From the NCBI GenBank assembly GCA_035637595.1, contig DASPWW010000186.1, positions 1 through 28,186 of the forward strand: a stretch of DNA of 28,186 bases, written 5' to 3'. The number at the start of each line of letters is the position of its first letter. Position 1 is the first letter of the stretch. A program made the position numbers and the translations under genes. This document shows positions 7,621-14,391 of this stretch, piece after piece. The notes under the pieces were generated by a model. That model ran no database searches and had not been told where the DNA came from. It was given only the letters and a program-made list of their open reading frames with translations. The stretch comes from DASPWW01 sp035637595 (lineage in GTDB: Bacteria > Actinomycetota > Thermoleophilia > Solirubrobacterales > 70-9).

Positions 7621-8178
7621 CTAGCCCTTCGGGCGAGCGCGCGGCCGGGTCATCCATCGGGTGACGGGATCGAGCAGGCTGAACAACGGCGGCAAGGGCA
7701 TCGCCGCAAGGCGCAGGAGCGCGGCCACCAGGCCGCCGCGCCGGCGGCGAGCGAACCGCGGCCCGATGGTGGTGAGAAACGTCGAGACGCCCGAGAGCGG
7801 TCGACCGATCACGGTGATCTCGCGGACCTTCCCGTCGCGGTCGAAGCGGAGCCTGTCCGCGCCCTCAACGAAGCGGCCATCGATGCGCCCTCGCCAGAAG
7901 AAGGCGAGCGTGTCGCCGGTCGTGAACTCGTCGACCACCTCGATGTAGTCGAAGGACTCGATCACGCTCGCGTAGACCTCGGCCACGGTCTCACGGCCTT
8001 CGAAGGGCGTCGTGCTCACGGCCGGATGCAGCACGACGTCGGGCGCGAGCGTCTCGACCAGAGCCGCGTGGTCGCTCGCGCTCATCGCGGCCGGGAAGGG
8101 ATGCCTGGGCAGGGCGGTTGAGCTCTCCTTGACCGCGGCCATGGCTTTCTCAGCCAGGATATCGCGCGGGTGCCCCAT
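7621..8178 (-). CDS. SnoaL-like / NTF2-fold protein
   Basis: Up to 185 residues with ALVETLAPDVVLHPAVSTTPFEGRE, VAEVYASVIESFDYIEVVDEF, FFWRGRIDGRFVEGADRLRFDRDGK and a basic C-terminal extension (ARRRRGGLVAALL). The core matches the NTF2-like fold and is most like small SnoaL-type proteins. The extra C-terminal stretch of about 45 residues, hydrophobic and arginine-rich, may associate with the membrane. The ATG at 8178 has a TAGTCC hexamer ending 5 bases upstream; an internal ATG at 8142 preceded by GAGAAAG is an alternative. It is not an obvious duplicate of its convergent neighbour, since the sequences share only the fold pattern. Function unknown. Confidence 0.78.
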   Translation of the reverse strand: MGHPRDILAEKAMAAVKESSTALPRHPFPAAMSASDHAALVETLAPDVVLHPAVSTTPFEGRETVAEVYASVIESFDYIEVVDEFTTGDTLAFFWRGRIDGRFVEGADRLRFDRDGKVREITVIGRPLSGVSTFLTTIGPRFARRRRGGLVAALLRLAAMPLPPLFSLLDPVTRWMTRPRARPKG

Positions 8179-8183
8179 CGAAC

Positions 8184-8189
8184 GGACTA
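8184..8189 (-). promoter_or_regulatory. Putative -10 box (TAGTCC)
   Basis: TAGTCC on the minus strand 5 bases before the ATG at 8178 of the SnoaL-like gene. Spacing is shorter than in the other cases, so support is weaker. Confidence 0.3.
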
Positions 8190-8288
8190 GGATGGCTCGA
8201 CTTCAACCGGTACGCGCAGCGCCGGACGCTGATCGAGCAGTACCGGCGCGCAGAAATCCCGGTCGACGAGGGCGACGAGGCTCCTTGA
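8187..8288 (+). pseudogene. Orphan coding fragment, C-terminal end of an unknown gene
   Basis: An open frame ending in TGA at 8286-8288 reads GWLDFNRYAQRRTLIEQY and then RRAEIPVDEGDEAP. Nearly every codon ends in G or C, and the amino-acid mix is protein-like, unlike the other frames here. No ATG, GTG or TTG lies in frame before it, so it cannot be a normal gene as it stands. It probably represents the tail of a lost gene; a tiny gene with an odd start is less likely. No family recognised. Confidence 0.35.
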
Positions 8289-8322
8289 CGGGCTCAGCTT
8301 CCGGCCGCCGCGAGATGCGCCT

Positions 8323-8700
8323 CTAGTACTTCCTCAGGGGGCTCTCCAGGATGAAGGTCTCCGTCGCGATGCCGGTCTTCGCGTCGTGATCGCTGATCAT
8401 TGCCATCACCCTGCGGTGCGTGGTCTTGGCAACTGCGGCGCTGGTGTCACGCTTGTAGCCGGGCAGGGTCCGAACCGGCAATGGCGCATCGCCCGCTTCG
8501 GCCTCGGCCGCCATCCCCTGGTCGAACTCGCTGGTGCCGTCCGCGAGCACCCAGCGCACTACCTTTCCCTCATACTCGGTCTCGGCCTTGGAGGGACGGG
8601 CGCCGAAATAGCGCGCCCACACCGATGCCAGGGACGCGCCGATCTCCGTTGACAGGTCGGACGTCTCGACGCCGGGCTCGACATCTTGCTGGTCGGGCAT
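8323..8700 (-). CDS. DUF2294 domain protein
   Basis: 125 residues from an ATG at 8700 preceded by GAGGAAGCGAGG. The region ASLASVWARYFGARPSKAE..YEGKVVRWVLADGTSEFDQGM, the TLPGYKRDTSAAVAKTTHRRVMAMISDH segment and the end TGIATETFILE fit the DUF2294 (Na-translocating decarboxylase-subunit-like) family. Those are small alpha/beta proteins of unknown role with a conserved HD/SD.......E.F.L ending. A longer start at 8784 is open but adds only an arginine-rich stretch with poor codon quality. Confidence 0.72.
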   Translation of the reverse strand: MPDQQDVEPGVETSDLSTEIGASLASVWARYFGARPSKAETEYEGKVVRWVLADGTSEFDQGMAAEAEAGDAPLPVRTLPGYKRDTSAAVAKTTHRRVMAMISDHDAKTGIATETFILESPLRKY

Positions 8701-8834
8701 GCCGACCTCGCTTCCTCGTCCCCTTCGGCGAAGGCGCCTGATTGGTGGAAAGGGACGAGCAAGGCCCAACCGGCGATTGAACACTCATGGTACTGGGGGG
8801 GCGGCCGTGGACCGCGTGCCTTGGCGCCGTGGGT

Positions 8835-9638
8835 CTATGCCGAGGCCCTCGCTCGGTAGGGCGCGAAGTCGGCAGGCCGCTTGTCGTTGAACGCCGCGAG
8901 GCCCTCCCTGGCCTCGTCCGTGTCGACGAACAGGCCGAGCCCGCTGAAGGCGAGCTGGCCGAGCCCCGCATGGTGCTCGCTGTCGGCGTTGAACGACTGC
9001 TTGAGGAAGCGCAGCGCGGTGGGCGAGAGGGCGAGGATCTCGTTCGCCCAGCGCCGCACCTCCGCACGGAGCTCGCTCGCCGGGACGACCTTGTTGACGA
9101 GCCCCCAGCGCTCGGCGGTCTCGGCGTCGTAGCGGCGGCAAAGGAACCAGATCTCACGCGCCCGCTTCTCGCCGACCACGCGGGCGAGGTAGGCGGTCCC
9201 GAACCCGGCGTCGAATGAGCCCACCCGCGGCCCCGTCTGTCCGAACTGTGCCTCGGTGGATGCGATCGTCAGATCGCAGAGCACGTGCAGCACGTGCCCG
9301 CCGCCGATCGCGTAGCCGTTGACGGCCGCGATCACGGGCTTCGGCACCTCGCGTATCAGCCGGTGCAGGTACTCGACCTCGAACAACCCCGACTCGGATG
9401 GCCCGTAGTCGCCGCTCTGCGCGCGCTGCTTCTGGTCGCCGCCCGTGCAGAAGGCTCGCTCGTCGGCACCGGTGAGGCACACCACCCCCACGTCGGGACT
9501 CGCCCAGGCTCGCTTCAGGCAGTGGATCAGCTCGTCGACGGTCCGGGCCCGGAAGGCGTTCATCCGGTCCGGGCGGTCGATCGTGATCCAGGCGAGGCCG
9601 TCCTCGACCTCGTAGCGCACGTCGGTCAGCTCTTCCAT
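8835..9638 (-). CDS. Crotonase: BadI (2-ketocyclohexanecarboxyl-CoA hydrolase)- or MenB-like
   Basis: 267 residues with an excellent SD (AGGAGG, 6 bases before ATG 9638). Crotonase motifs: RAFCTGGDQKQR, the oxyanion-hole region VNGYAIGGGHVLHVLCDLTI, FGQTGPRVGSFDAGFGTAYL and ARVVGEKRAREIWFLCRRYD. The GQTGPRVGSFD stretch and the ending KRPADF place it in the MenB/BadI branch, whose members close or open rings by Dieckmann-type chemistry on CoA thioesters. FVDTDEAREG near the C terminus and a BadH-like dehydrogenase next door favour ring opening of 2-ketocyclohexanecarboxyl-CoA over menaquinone synthesis; no other men gene is present. MenB remains possible. The same frame stays open far upstream of the ATG (to 10157), but that extension is a shadow of the opposite gene. 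Confidence 0.8.
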   Translation of the reverse strand: MEELTDVRYEVEDGLAWITIDRPDRMNAFRARTVDELIHCLKRAWASPDVGVVCLTGADERAFCTGGDQKQRAQSGDYGPSESGLFEVEYLHRLIREVPKPVIAAVNGYAIGGGHVLHVLCDLTIASTEAQFGQTGPRVGSFDAGFGTAYLARVVGEKRAREIWFLCRRYDAETAERWGLVNKVVPASELRAEVRRWANEILALSPTALRFLKQSFNADSEHHAGLGQLAFSGLGLFVDTDEAREGLAAFNDKRPADFAPYRARASA

Positions 9639-9677
9639 CTCGCTCCTCCTCGTAGTTGTCGGGCTGCGGCTGCAGGC

Positions 9678-9683
9678 TAGTCC
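9678..9683 (+). promoter_or_regulatory. Putative -10 box (TAGTCC) of SDR gene
   Basis: TAGTCC in the short divergent region between the crotonase and SDR genes. A transcript starting about 7 bases downstream would carry a leader of roughly 34 bases containing the GGAGG at 9714-9718 that precedes CTG 9724. Confidence 0.35.
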
Positions 9684-9713
9684 CGGAGGGTGGAAGAATC
9701 GCGCCCGGATTGC

Positions 9714-9726
9714 GGAGGCCGAGCTG
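9714..9726 (+). promoter_or_regulatory. Shine-Dalgarno (GGAGG) and CTG start of SDR gene
   Basis: GGAGG at 9714-9718, 5-base spacer, CTG at 9724-9726 in the SDR frame. No ATG, GTG or TTG exists in that frame between the upstream divergent gene and the conserved ALVTGGG motif, so this ideal SD spacing decides the start. Confidence 0.45.
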
Positions 9727-10499
9727 ACAGCCCGACAGACAGCGGAGGGCCGCGAGCGAGCCGCGCTCGTCACCGGTGGCGGACGGGGGATCGGCCGCGC
9801 GATCGCTCTCGCGCTCGCGGCCGACTCGCGTGCGGTGACCGTCGCCGACATCCGCGAGGACGATGCGGCCGAGACCGCGGCGATGATCGCGTCCGGCGGT
9901 GGACGCGCCCAGGCAGTGCGCCTCGACGTCACCGACGCGGACTCGCTGCTCGCCGGGATCGAGCGGGCGCGGGCCGAGCTCGGGCCGATCGAGGTCCTCG
10001 TCAACAACGCCGGCTGGGACGAGCTCGTTCCCTTCCTCGAGACCGACGAGCCGTTCTGGGACCGCGTGATCGACGTGAACTTCAAGGGCTGCCTGCGCAT
10101 GACCCGCGAGGTGCTCCCGGGGATGGTCGAGCGAGGCTGGGGCAGGGTGGTCAACATCGGCTCCGACGCGGGCCGCGTCGGCTCGTCGCTTGAGTCCGTC
10201 TACTCGGGCGCCAAGGCGGCGGTGATCGCGTTCACCAAGACGATCGCCCGCGAGGTGGCCCGCTCGGGGGTGACGGCGAACGCGGTCTGCCCCGGACCGA
10301 CCCGGACCCCGATGCTCGAGGGGATGGCCTCGGGGAGGAGGGCGAGAAGCTGATCGCGGCGCTCGAGCGCGCCGTTCCGATGCGGCGGCTGGGCGAGCCC
10401 GACGACGTCGCCGCGGCCGTCGCCTTCCTCGCCTCGGAGCGCGCCGGCTACATCACCGGCCAGACGCTGTCGGTGAGCGGCGGGCTGACGATGGCCTGA
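9724..10499 (+). CDS. Short-chain dehydrogenase, BadH-like; one-base frameshift near 3' end
   Basis: The SDR motifs are complete: cofactor loop TGGGRGIG, DVTDAD, the NNAG motif (VLVNNAGWDELVPF), catalytic Ser in GRVGSSLESVYSGAKAA with the YxxxK tyrosine and lysine, and VCPGPTRTPM. After GMASG the frame runs into a stop at 10351-10353. The +1-shifted frame continues with EEGEKLIAALERAVPMRRLG and ITGQTLSVSGGLTMA to TGA 10497-10499. Restoring one G in the GGGG run at 10332-10335 rejoins the family C terminus. NNAGWD, VGSS.E.VY and the SVSGGLTM ending recall BadH (2-hydroxycyclohexanecarboxyl-CoA dehydrogenase). It is divergent from the BadI-like gene. Either a real pseudogene or a base-call error in a homopolymer. 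Confidence 0.78.
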
Positions 10500-10569
10500 C
10501 CCGATCGGGCGGTCGGGCACCCCTTCGATCGGACCGTCGACAAAGGTCCGGAAAACGGCCCGAACGAGC

Positions 10570-10590
10570 GGCGGGCGCGGTGCGCCCGCC
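10570..10590. terminator. Strong GC hairpin between convergent genes
   Basis: GGCGGGCGC (10570-10578), loop GGT, GCGCCCGCC (10582-10590): nine perfect base pairs. It lies between the SDR end and the convergent VOC gene end, so it could terminate both. There is no T tract, so it is not a classical intrinsic terminator. Confidence 0.55.
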
Positions 10591-10614
10591 CCGTCCGCTT
10601 TCCGGGGGCGTTGT

Positions 10615-10950
10615 CTAGCCCGTCCGCTCGGCGGCGAGCGCGAACGGGCTGCCCTCGGAGTCGCGGCAGACCGCCCAGCGCTCGCCGGGGTGGATCACCG
10701 AGCCGCCGAGCTCCGCCACGCGCTCCAGCGCGGCGGGCAGGTCGGCGACGGTGAAGTAGGGAAGCGAAGCGGTATCGCCCGGCCCCGGCCCGCGCGCGTG
10801 GACCCCGAGCCGCAGCCCGCCGTCCTCAACCTCCCAACCCGAGCCGGCATCGCCGCCGCGTGGGGCCAGCTCGGCTCCGAGCACGCCGCGCCAGAAGCGG
10901 CGGGCCCGATCGGGATCGTCGGCCGGGAACTCGATCAGCGGCGCCGGCAT
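10615..10950 (-). CDS. VOC family (glyoxalase/bleomycin-resistance fold) protein
   Basis: 111 residues from ATG 10950. LIEFPADDPDRARRFWRGVLGAEL at the N terminus and LPYFTVADLPAALERVAELGG, VIHPGERWAVCRDSEGSPFAL at the C terminus show the paired beta-alpha-beta-beta-beta units of the VOC superfamily. This is a single-domain member of normal length that probably dimerises. The usual metal-ligand pattern is incomplete, so it may be a binding protein rather than a metalloenzyme. The start is chosen because CATACT ends 7 bases upstream; a longer start at 11022 would include the palindrome and lacks family similarity. Confidence 0.82.
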   Translation of the reverse strand: MPAPLIEFPADDPDRARRFWRGVLGAELAPRGGDAGSGWEVEDGGLRLGVHARGPGPGDTASLPYFTVADLPAALERVAELGGSVIHPGERWAVCRDSEGSPFALAAERTG

Positions 10951-10957
10951 CGCCCCG

Positions 10958-10963
10958 AGTATG
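10958..10963 (-). promoter_or_regulatory. Putative -10 box (CATACT) of VOC gene
   Basis: CATACT on the minus strand, 7 bases before ATG 10950; matches 4 of 6 of TATAAT and predicts a leaderless transcript. Confidence 0.4.
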
Positions 10964-10994
10964 GCGCGATGCGGGCGCACGATTGAAGGATTCG

Positions 10995-11010
10995 GTACCC
11001 CATGGGGTAC
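10995..11010. repeat. Perfect 16-base palindrome (possible operator)
   Basis: GTACCCCATGGGGTAC reads the same on both strands. It sits in the 133-base gap between the VOC gene and the end of the response-regulator gene, about 32 bases upstream of the VOC -10 box, a good place for a dimeric regulator of that gene. Confidence 0.5.
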
Positions 11011-11083
11011 TAAACCCTGCAATGGCTGGCGTCGGCGCGTCCTCGAGGCCGAGGAGAAAGCTCACGAGCCGTCGCCGCAGGCG

Positions 11084-11740
11084 TCAATCCACAAGCCGTC
11101 GCTCGACCGCCCAGCGGCCCAGCTCGTGGCGGCTCGAAAGCTGGAGCTTTCGCAGCACCGCGCTGACGTGGGCCTCGACCGTCTTCGGCGAGATGTCGAG
11201 GCGGAGCGCGATCTCCTTGTACAGGTAGCCGCGGGCGATCAGACGCAGAACCTCGCGCTCGCGCGGCGTCAGCTGGTCGAGCTCGGGATCGATCTCGGCC
11301 TCCGGGATCTCGCCGTGGAAGGCGTCGAGCACGAAGCCCGCGAGCCGGGGCGAGAAGACCGCGTCGCCGTCGCGTACGCGACGCACCGCGCTCGCGAGCT
11401 CCTCCCCGGATATCGACTTGGTGACATAGCCGCGGGCCCCTGCCCGGATCACCGCGATGACGTCCTCGGCGGCGTCCGATACCGACAGTGCGAGGAAGCG
11501 CTGGGCGGGCCGCCCGTGCGCCACCTGGCGGATGACCTCGACCCCTCCGCCGCCCGGCATGTGAACGTCGAGCAGCACAACGTCGGGTTTCTCGCGCAGG
11601 ATCGCGGCGACCGCGTCCTCGACGGCGCCGGCCTCGGCGAGCACCTCGACCAGACCCTCGAGCTCGGCCCGTACGCCTGCCCTGAACAGCTCGTGATCGT
11701 CGACGATCACGACGCTGGGAAGCGGAAGCGGCGCACTCAT
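11084..11740 (-). CDS. NarL/LuxR-family response regulator
   Basis: 218 residues. The receiver domain begins VVIVDDHELFRAGVRAELEG (acidic pair at 14-15) with phosphoacceptor Asp at about 58 in VVLLDVHMPGGGG, and the conserved lysine in GARGYVTKS. The LuxR-type helix-turn-helix is LTPREREVLRLIARGYLYKE and IALRLDISPKTVEAHVSAVL near the C terminus. It acts as the DNA-binding partner of the upstream kinase: the ATG overlaps the kinase stop (ATGA at 11737-11740). Last gene of a four-gene leftward operon. The likely target is its own operon or other envelope-stress genes, by analogy with LiaR-type systems. Confidence 0.92.
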   Translation of the reverse strand: MSAPLPLPSVVIVDDHELFRAGVRAELEGLVEVLAEAGAVEDAVAAILREKPDVVLLDVHMPGGGGVEVIRQVAHGRPAQRFLALSVSDAAEDVIAVIRAGARGYVTKSISGEELASAVRRVRDGDAVFSPRLAGFVLDAFHGEIPEAEIDPELDQLTPREREVLRLIARGYLYKEIALRLDISPKTVEAHVSAVLRKLQLSSRHELGRWAVERRLVD

Positions 11741-13044
11741 CTGCGCTCCGCCCCTCGCGCCGCGCCGGGACGCTTGATGGCGAGCCCGACCTCGGTCCCA
11801 CCGCCGGGGACGGAGCGGATCTGCGCCCGCCCTCCGGCCCGCTCCATCCTCCCGACGATCGACTCGCGCACGCCGCGACGGTCGCGGGGGACCGCGGTGG
11901 GCTCGAACCCGGGTCCGCGGTCGCGCACGAAGACCTCGATCGAGGCGTCGTCGACCTCCGCGTAGAGGCGGATCGGCCCCGACTCGGGCGCGTGCTTGGC
12001 GGCATTGAGCAGCGCCTCCCGCGCCGCCCCGACGACCGCCTCCGCCCGATCGTCCAGCTCGCAGTCGCCGACCACCACCACCTCGACCGCAACCCGGTGC
12101 TCGTCCTCGACCTGCTCGGCGGCACCGCGCACGGCAGCGGTGAAGCTGCGCTCGTCGGAGCGCCGGCCGTCGCCGGCGAGCCAGTCACGAAGCTCGCGCT
12201 CCTGGCGGCGTGCCAGCGCCGCGACCTCGCGCGGATCGTCGGCCCGCTTCTGCATCAGGGTGAGGGTCTGCAGCACCGAGTCGTGCAGGTGAGCTGCCAG
12301 CTCGGCGCGCTCCTGGGAGCGGATCCGCTCCGCGCGCTCGGCGGCGAGGTTGCGCCCCAGGCGCCACAGGAATGGCGCCAGGATCAGCGCAAGTGCGACG
12401 ACGATGACCACCGCGGTCAGCGCCGCGTCGCGCAGCCCGCCGAGGATGTCGTTCGAGGACAGGAACAGCAGCGCCGCCCCGACCACCAGCAGGACCCCGA
12501 AGACGCCGCGGTAGAGCTCGGCGAAGCGCGACGGTGGACGCGCCGCGACGTGGCCGCGCGTCCCGGCCTCGGAGGGCCCTTCCACGGCGGGCTCCACTCG
12601 CGGCCGCGACTGGGGCGGGGGAAGCTCGGCGGTGGCGCCCGAGCGCGAGCGCCCCCACAGCATCGCTGCGCCGAACGCCGCGAGCACGAGCGGCCAGACC
12701 AGCGCGTCGCTCCACCAGATGCCCAGCTCGCGGAAGGCGAGCAACGCGGACAGCGTCAACAGTCCCACGCCCGCCGCCGCGCGCCAGTCGCCGCGAATTC
12801 GCGGCAGGCGCGCGGCGAGCGCGACGGCCCGCGATGCGCCGCCGCCCGTGGCGGGGACCGCCGCCCACGCGACGAGATATGCGAGCAGCGCGAGGCCCCC
12901 CGTCGCGACCGCCGCGACCACGAACGCGACACGCAGGACCACCGGGTCGACGCCGAGGCGCGCGCCCAGCCCCGCCAGCACCCCGCCCACCAGCCCGCGT
13001 CGCGTGTCGCGGCGCAGCGTCCGGGGTCGGGTCGCGACGCTCAT
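11737..13044 (-). CDS. PspC-domain sensor histidine kinase (HisKA_3/HATPase)
   Basis: 435 residues. An N-terminal PspC domain (RRDTRRGLVGGVLAGLGARL then GVDPVVLRVAF..., residues about 12-65) leads into several membrane spans between 70 and 235. The NarL-type dimerisation region follows with the phosphoacceptor histidine in AELAAHLHDSVLQTLTLM, then an ATP-binding domain with EALLNAAKHAP (N box) and VRDRGPGFEP (G1). The ending GRMERAGGRAQIRSVPGGGTEV is also typical. PspC domains sense or relay membrane stress. Here the domain is fused directly to the kinase, an arrangement known in Actinobacteria. It starts 4 bases after the 63-residue gene and overlaps the regulator gene. Confidence 0.9.
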   Translation of the reverse strand: MSVATRPRTLRRDTRRGLVGGVLAGLGARLGVDPVVLRVAFVVAAVATGGLALLAYLVAWAAVPATGGGASRAVALAARLPRIRGDWRAAAGVGLLTLSALLAFRELGIWWSDALVWPLVLAAFGAAMLWGRSRSGATAELPPPQSRPRVEPAVEGPSEAGTRGHVAARPPSRFAELYRGVFGVLLVVGAALLFLSSNDILGGLRDAALTAVVIVVALALILAPFLWRLGRNLAAERAERIRSQERAELAAHLHDSVLQTLTLMQKRADDPREVAALARRQERELRDWLAGDGRRSDERSFTAAVRGAAEQVEDEHRVAVEVVVVGDCELDDRAEAVVGAAREALLNAAKHAPESGPIRLYAEVDDASIEVFVRDRGPGFEPTAVPRDRRGVRESIVGRMERAGGRAQIRSVPGGGTEVGLAIKRPGAARGAERR

Positions 13045-13048
13045 CGCC

Positions 13049-13240
13049 TCAATCGTGATGCTTCCGGCCGCCGTTGGCGAGGCCGCTGACGAGCAGGATC
13101 GCTCCCACCGCGCCGGTCAACGCCACTGAGATCCAGCCGAGTGAGATGTCGACTGCGTCGGAGGATTCGAGCAGCACGAGCACGCCGAGGGCGGCGATCG
13201 CCGCCCCCGACGCGAGCGAGACGGGATCCGCTCTCATCAC
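13049..13240 (-). CDS. 63-residue two-span membrane protein
   Basis: MRADPVSLASGAAIAALGVLVLLE, then a short polar stretch and LGWISVALTGAVGAILLVSGL, ending in a basic GGRKHHD tail. Two hydrophobic helices form a hairpin. It is the second gene of the PspC operon: its GTG overlaps the stop of the PspC/LiaF-like gene (GTGA at 13237-13240; ATG 13237 is an alternative) and it ends 4 bases before the kinase. Such tight packing suggests a role in the same signalling complex. No family name recognised. Confidence 0.75.
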   Translation of the reverse strand: MMRADPVSLASGAAIAALGVLVLLESSDAVDISLGWISVALTGAVGAILLVSGLANGGRKHHD

Positions 13241-14247
13241 GCGGCGCAGGCCGTCGCCTCGGCGGCCCGCTGCGGCGCCGTGTCCTCGTGGAAGGGGCCC
13301 GGACCGTATCCGGGGGCGTCGACGTCGGCCGTATCGCTGTTGATCACCCGCAGCTGTCCGACGTCCACGTCCGCATCGATCTCGAGCACCGGGACGGCGC
13401 CGGCGCCCAGCCCGGGGCTGTGGTCGACGTCGAGGCCGCCGTTTCGCTCGCCGGCGACCTCGCTTTCGCCAACGCCGACGTGCGTCGCACCGGACACGCA
13501 GACCCGCTCCGGAACGAAGATGCTCGCCTGACCAACGCCGAGGTCGAGATCGAGGTCGACGATCCGCTCCTCGCTCCAGTCGAGGTCTCGGAGGTCGACG
13601 ACGAGCCGGCCGACGCCGAACTCATAGCCGTCGGCCGGGATCGAGTCGACCGACAGCGGGTGATACTCGCGCTCCCCGATCCCACCGCTGAAGTCGAGGT
13701 CGGCGGCGGCCGCGACGCTCGCTCCTGCGGCCAGCGCGACCGCGGGCGGGATCAGCCACCGCGCCCCGCCGCGAAACGCGGCCAGCGCGAGCAGCGCACC
13801 CACCGCGATGATCACGAGCGCGACCGGTACGCCCCAACCGAGCGCGACGGCGAACGCCGCGCCTCCCGCGAGCGCGAACAGCCCGGCCACCGCGAGCATC
13901 GCGATCACGACCAAGCCAAGTCCGCGCCAGAACCCGAGCGCCCGGAGCCGCCCGCCGACGGCTTGAGCCCTGTCGGGGTCGCCATCCGTCGGGACGAAGA
14001 CCGCGAGCAGCAGGTAGGCGAGGCCTCCGAGGCCTCCAAAGAAGATCGAGAGCGCGAAGCCGATCCGGAAGATCACCGGGTCGACGCCGAAGTAACGGCC
14101 GAGACCGCCCGCGACGCCGGCGAGGACCCGGTCGCTGGACGACCGCAGCAGCCGCCGCGGCCCCCCGGCACTTGACTCCGTCGGCTCTTCGCCGAGGGTG
14201 CGTTCGTCTCCCTCCGGGCGTTCGATCCTGGAAGTGTCGTCGTTCAT
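13237..14247 (-). CDS. PspC-domain protein with LiaF-like C-terminal domain
   Basis: 336 residues with SD AGGAGG 7 bases before ATG 14247. The polar N terminus is followed by a PspC domain (LLRSSSDRVLAGVAGGLGRY then FGVDPVIFRIGFAL, residues about 32-90), four or so membrane helices (about 105-195), and a soluble C-terminal region. That region holds short repeated acidic strands: GRLVVDLRDLDW, IVDLDLDLGVGQASIFVPE and VPVLEIDADVDVGQLRVI. This beta-rich part resembles the C-terminal domain of LiaF and related proteins that inhibit or tune a NarL-type two-component system. It heads the operon with the PspC kinase and its regulator, so it is likely the membrane-stress-sensing modulator of that kinase. 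Confidence 0.85.
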   Translation of the reverse strand: MNDDTSRIERPEGDERTLGEEPTESSAGGPRRLLRSSSDRVLAGVAGGLGRYFGVDPVIFRIGFALSIFFGGLGGLAYLLLAVFVPTDGDPDRAQAVGGRLRALGFWRGLGLVVIAMLAVAGLFALAGGAAFAVALGWGVPVALVIIAVGALLALAAFRGGARWLIPPAVALAAGASVAAAADLDFSGGIGEREYHPLSVDSIPADGYEFGVGRLVVDLRDLDWSEERIVDLDLDLGVGQASIFVPERVCVSGATHVGVGESEVAGERNGGLDVDHSPGLGAGAVPVLEIDADVDVGQLRVINSDTADVDAPGYGPGPFHEDTAPQRAAEATACAA

Positions 14248-14268
14248 TGATGTGCCTCCTGTGTTCGG

Positions 14269-14279
14269 GAAATCATTTC
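14269..14279. repeat. 11-base palindrome upstream of PspC operon
   Basis: GAAATCATTTC (odd centre base) lies 22-32 bases upstream of the ATG at 14247, near the expected transcript start; candidate binding site for the operon's own regulator. Confidence 0.3.
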
Positions 14280-14317
14280 TGTCCCGAGGGTCCCAGCGTG
14301 CACCCCTCGCGTCTATT

Positions 14318-14329
14318 GGGGATGTCCCC
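14318..14329. repeat. Inverted repeat GGGGA-TG-TCCCC
   Basis: Five-base arms with a 2-base centre in the divergent region between the PspC operon and the FUSC gene, 71 bases upstream of the operon start. Possible regulatory site for either gene. Confidence 0.3.
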
Positions 14330-14391
14330 TAGCGATCCCGCGATCTTCCCGGTGTGATTGGATCCGGCAGGTCACTCGATCAGCCTCCAGC

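Noticed and set aside
7602..7634. Small GCCC-TTC-GGGC hairpin between the two SnoaL-like genes
   Set aside because: Only four base pairs and located inside the 3' end of the leftward gene; not enough to call a terminator.
9639..10157. N-terminal extension of the crotonase frame to 440 residues
   Set aside because: It is antisense to the SDR gene, is serine/arginine-rich, and a strong SD marks the internal ATG at 9638.
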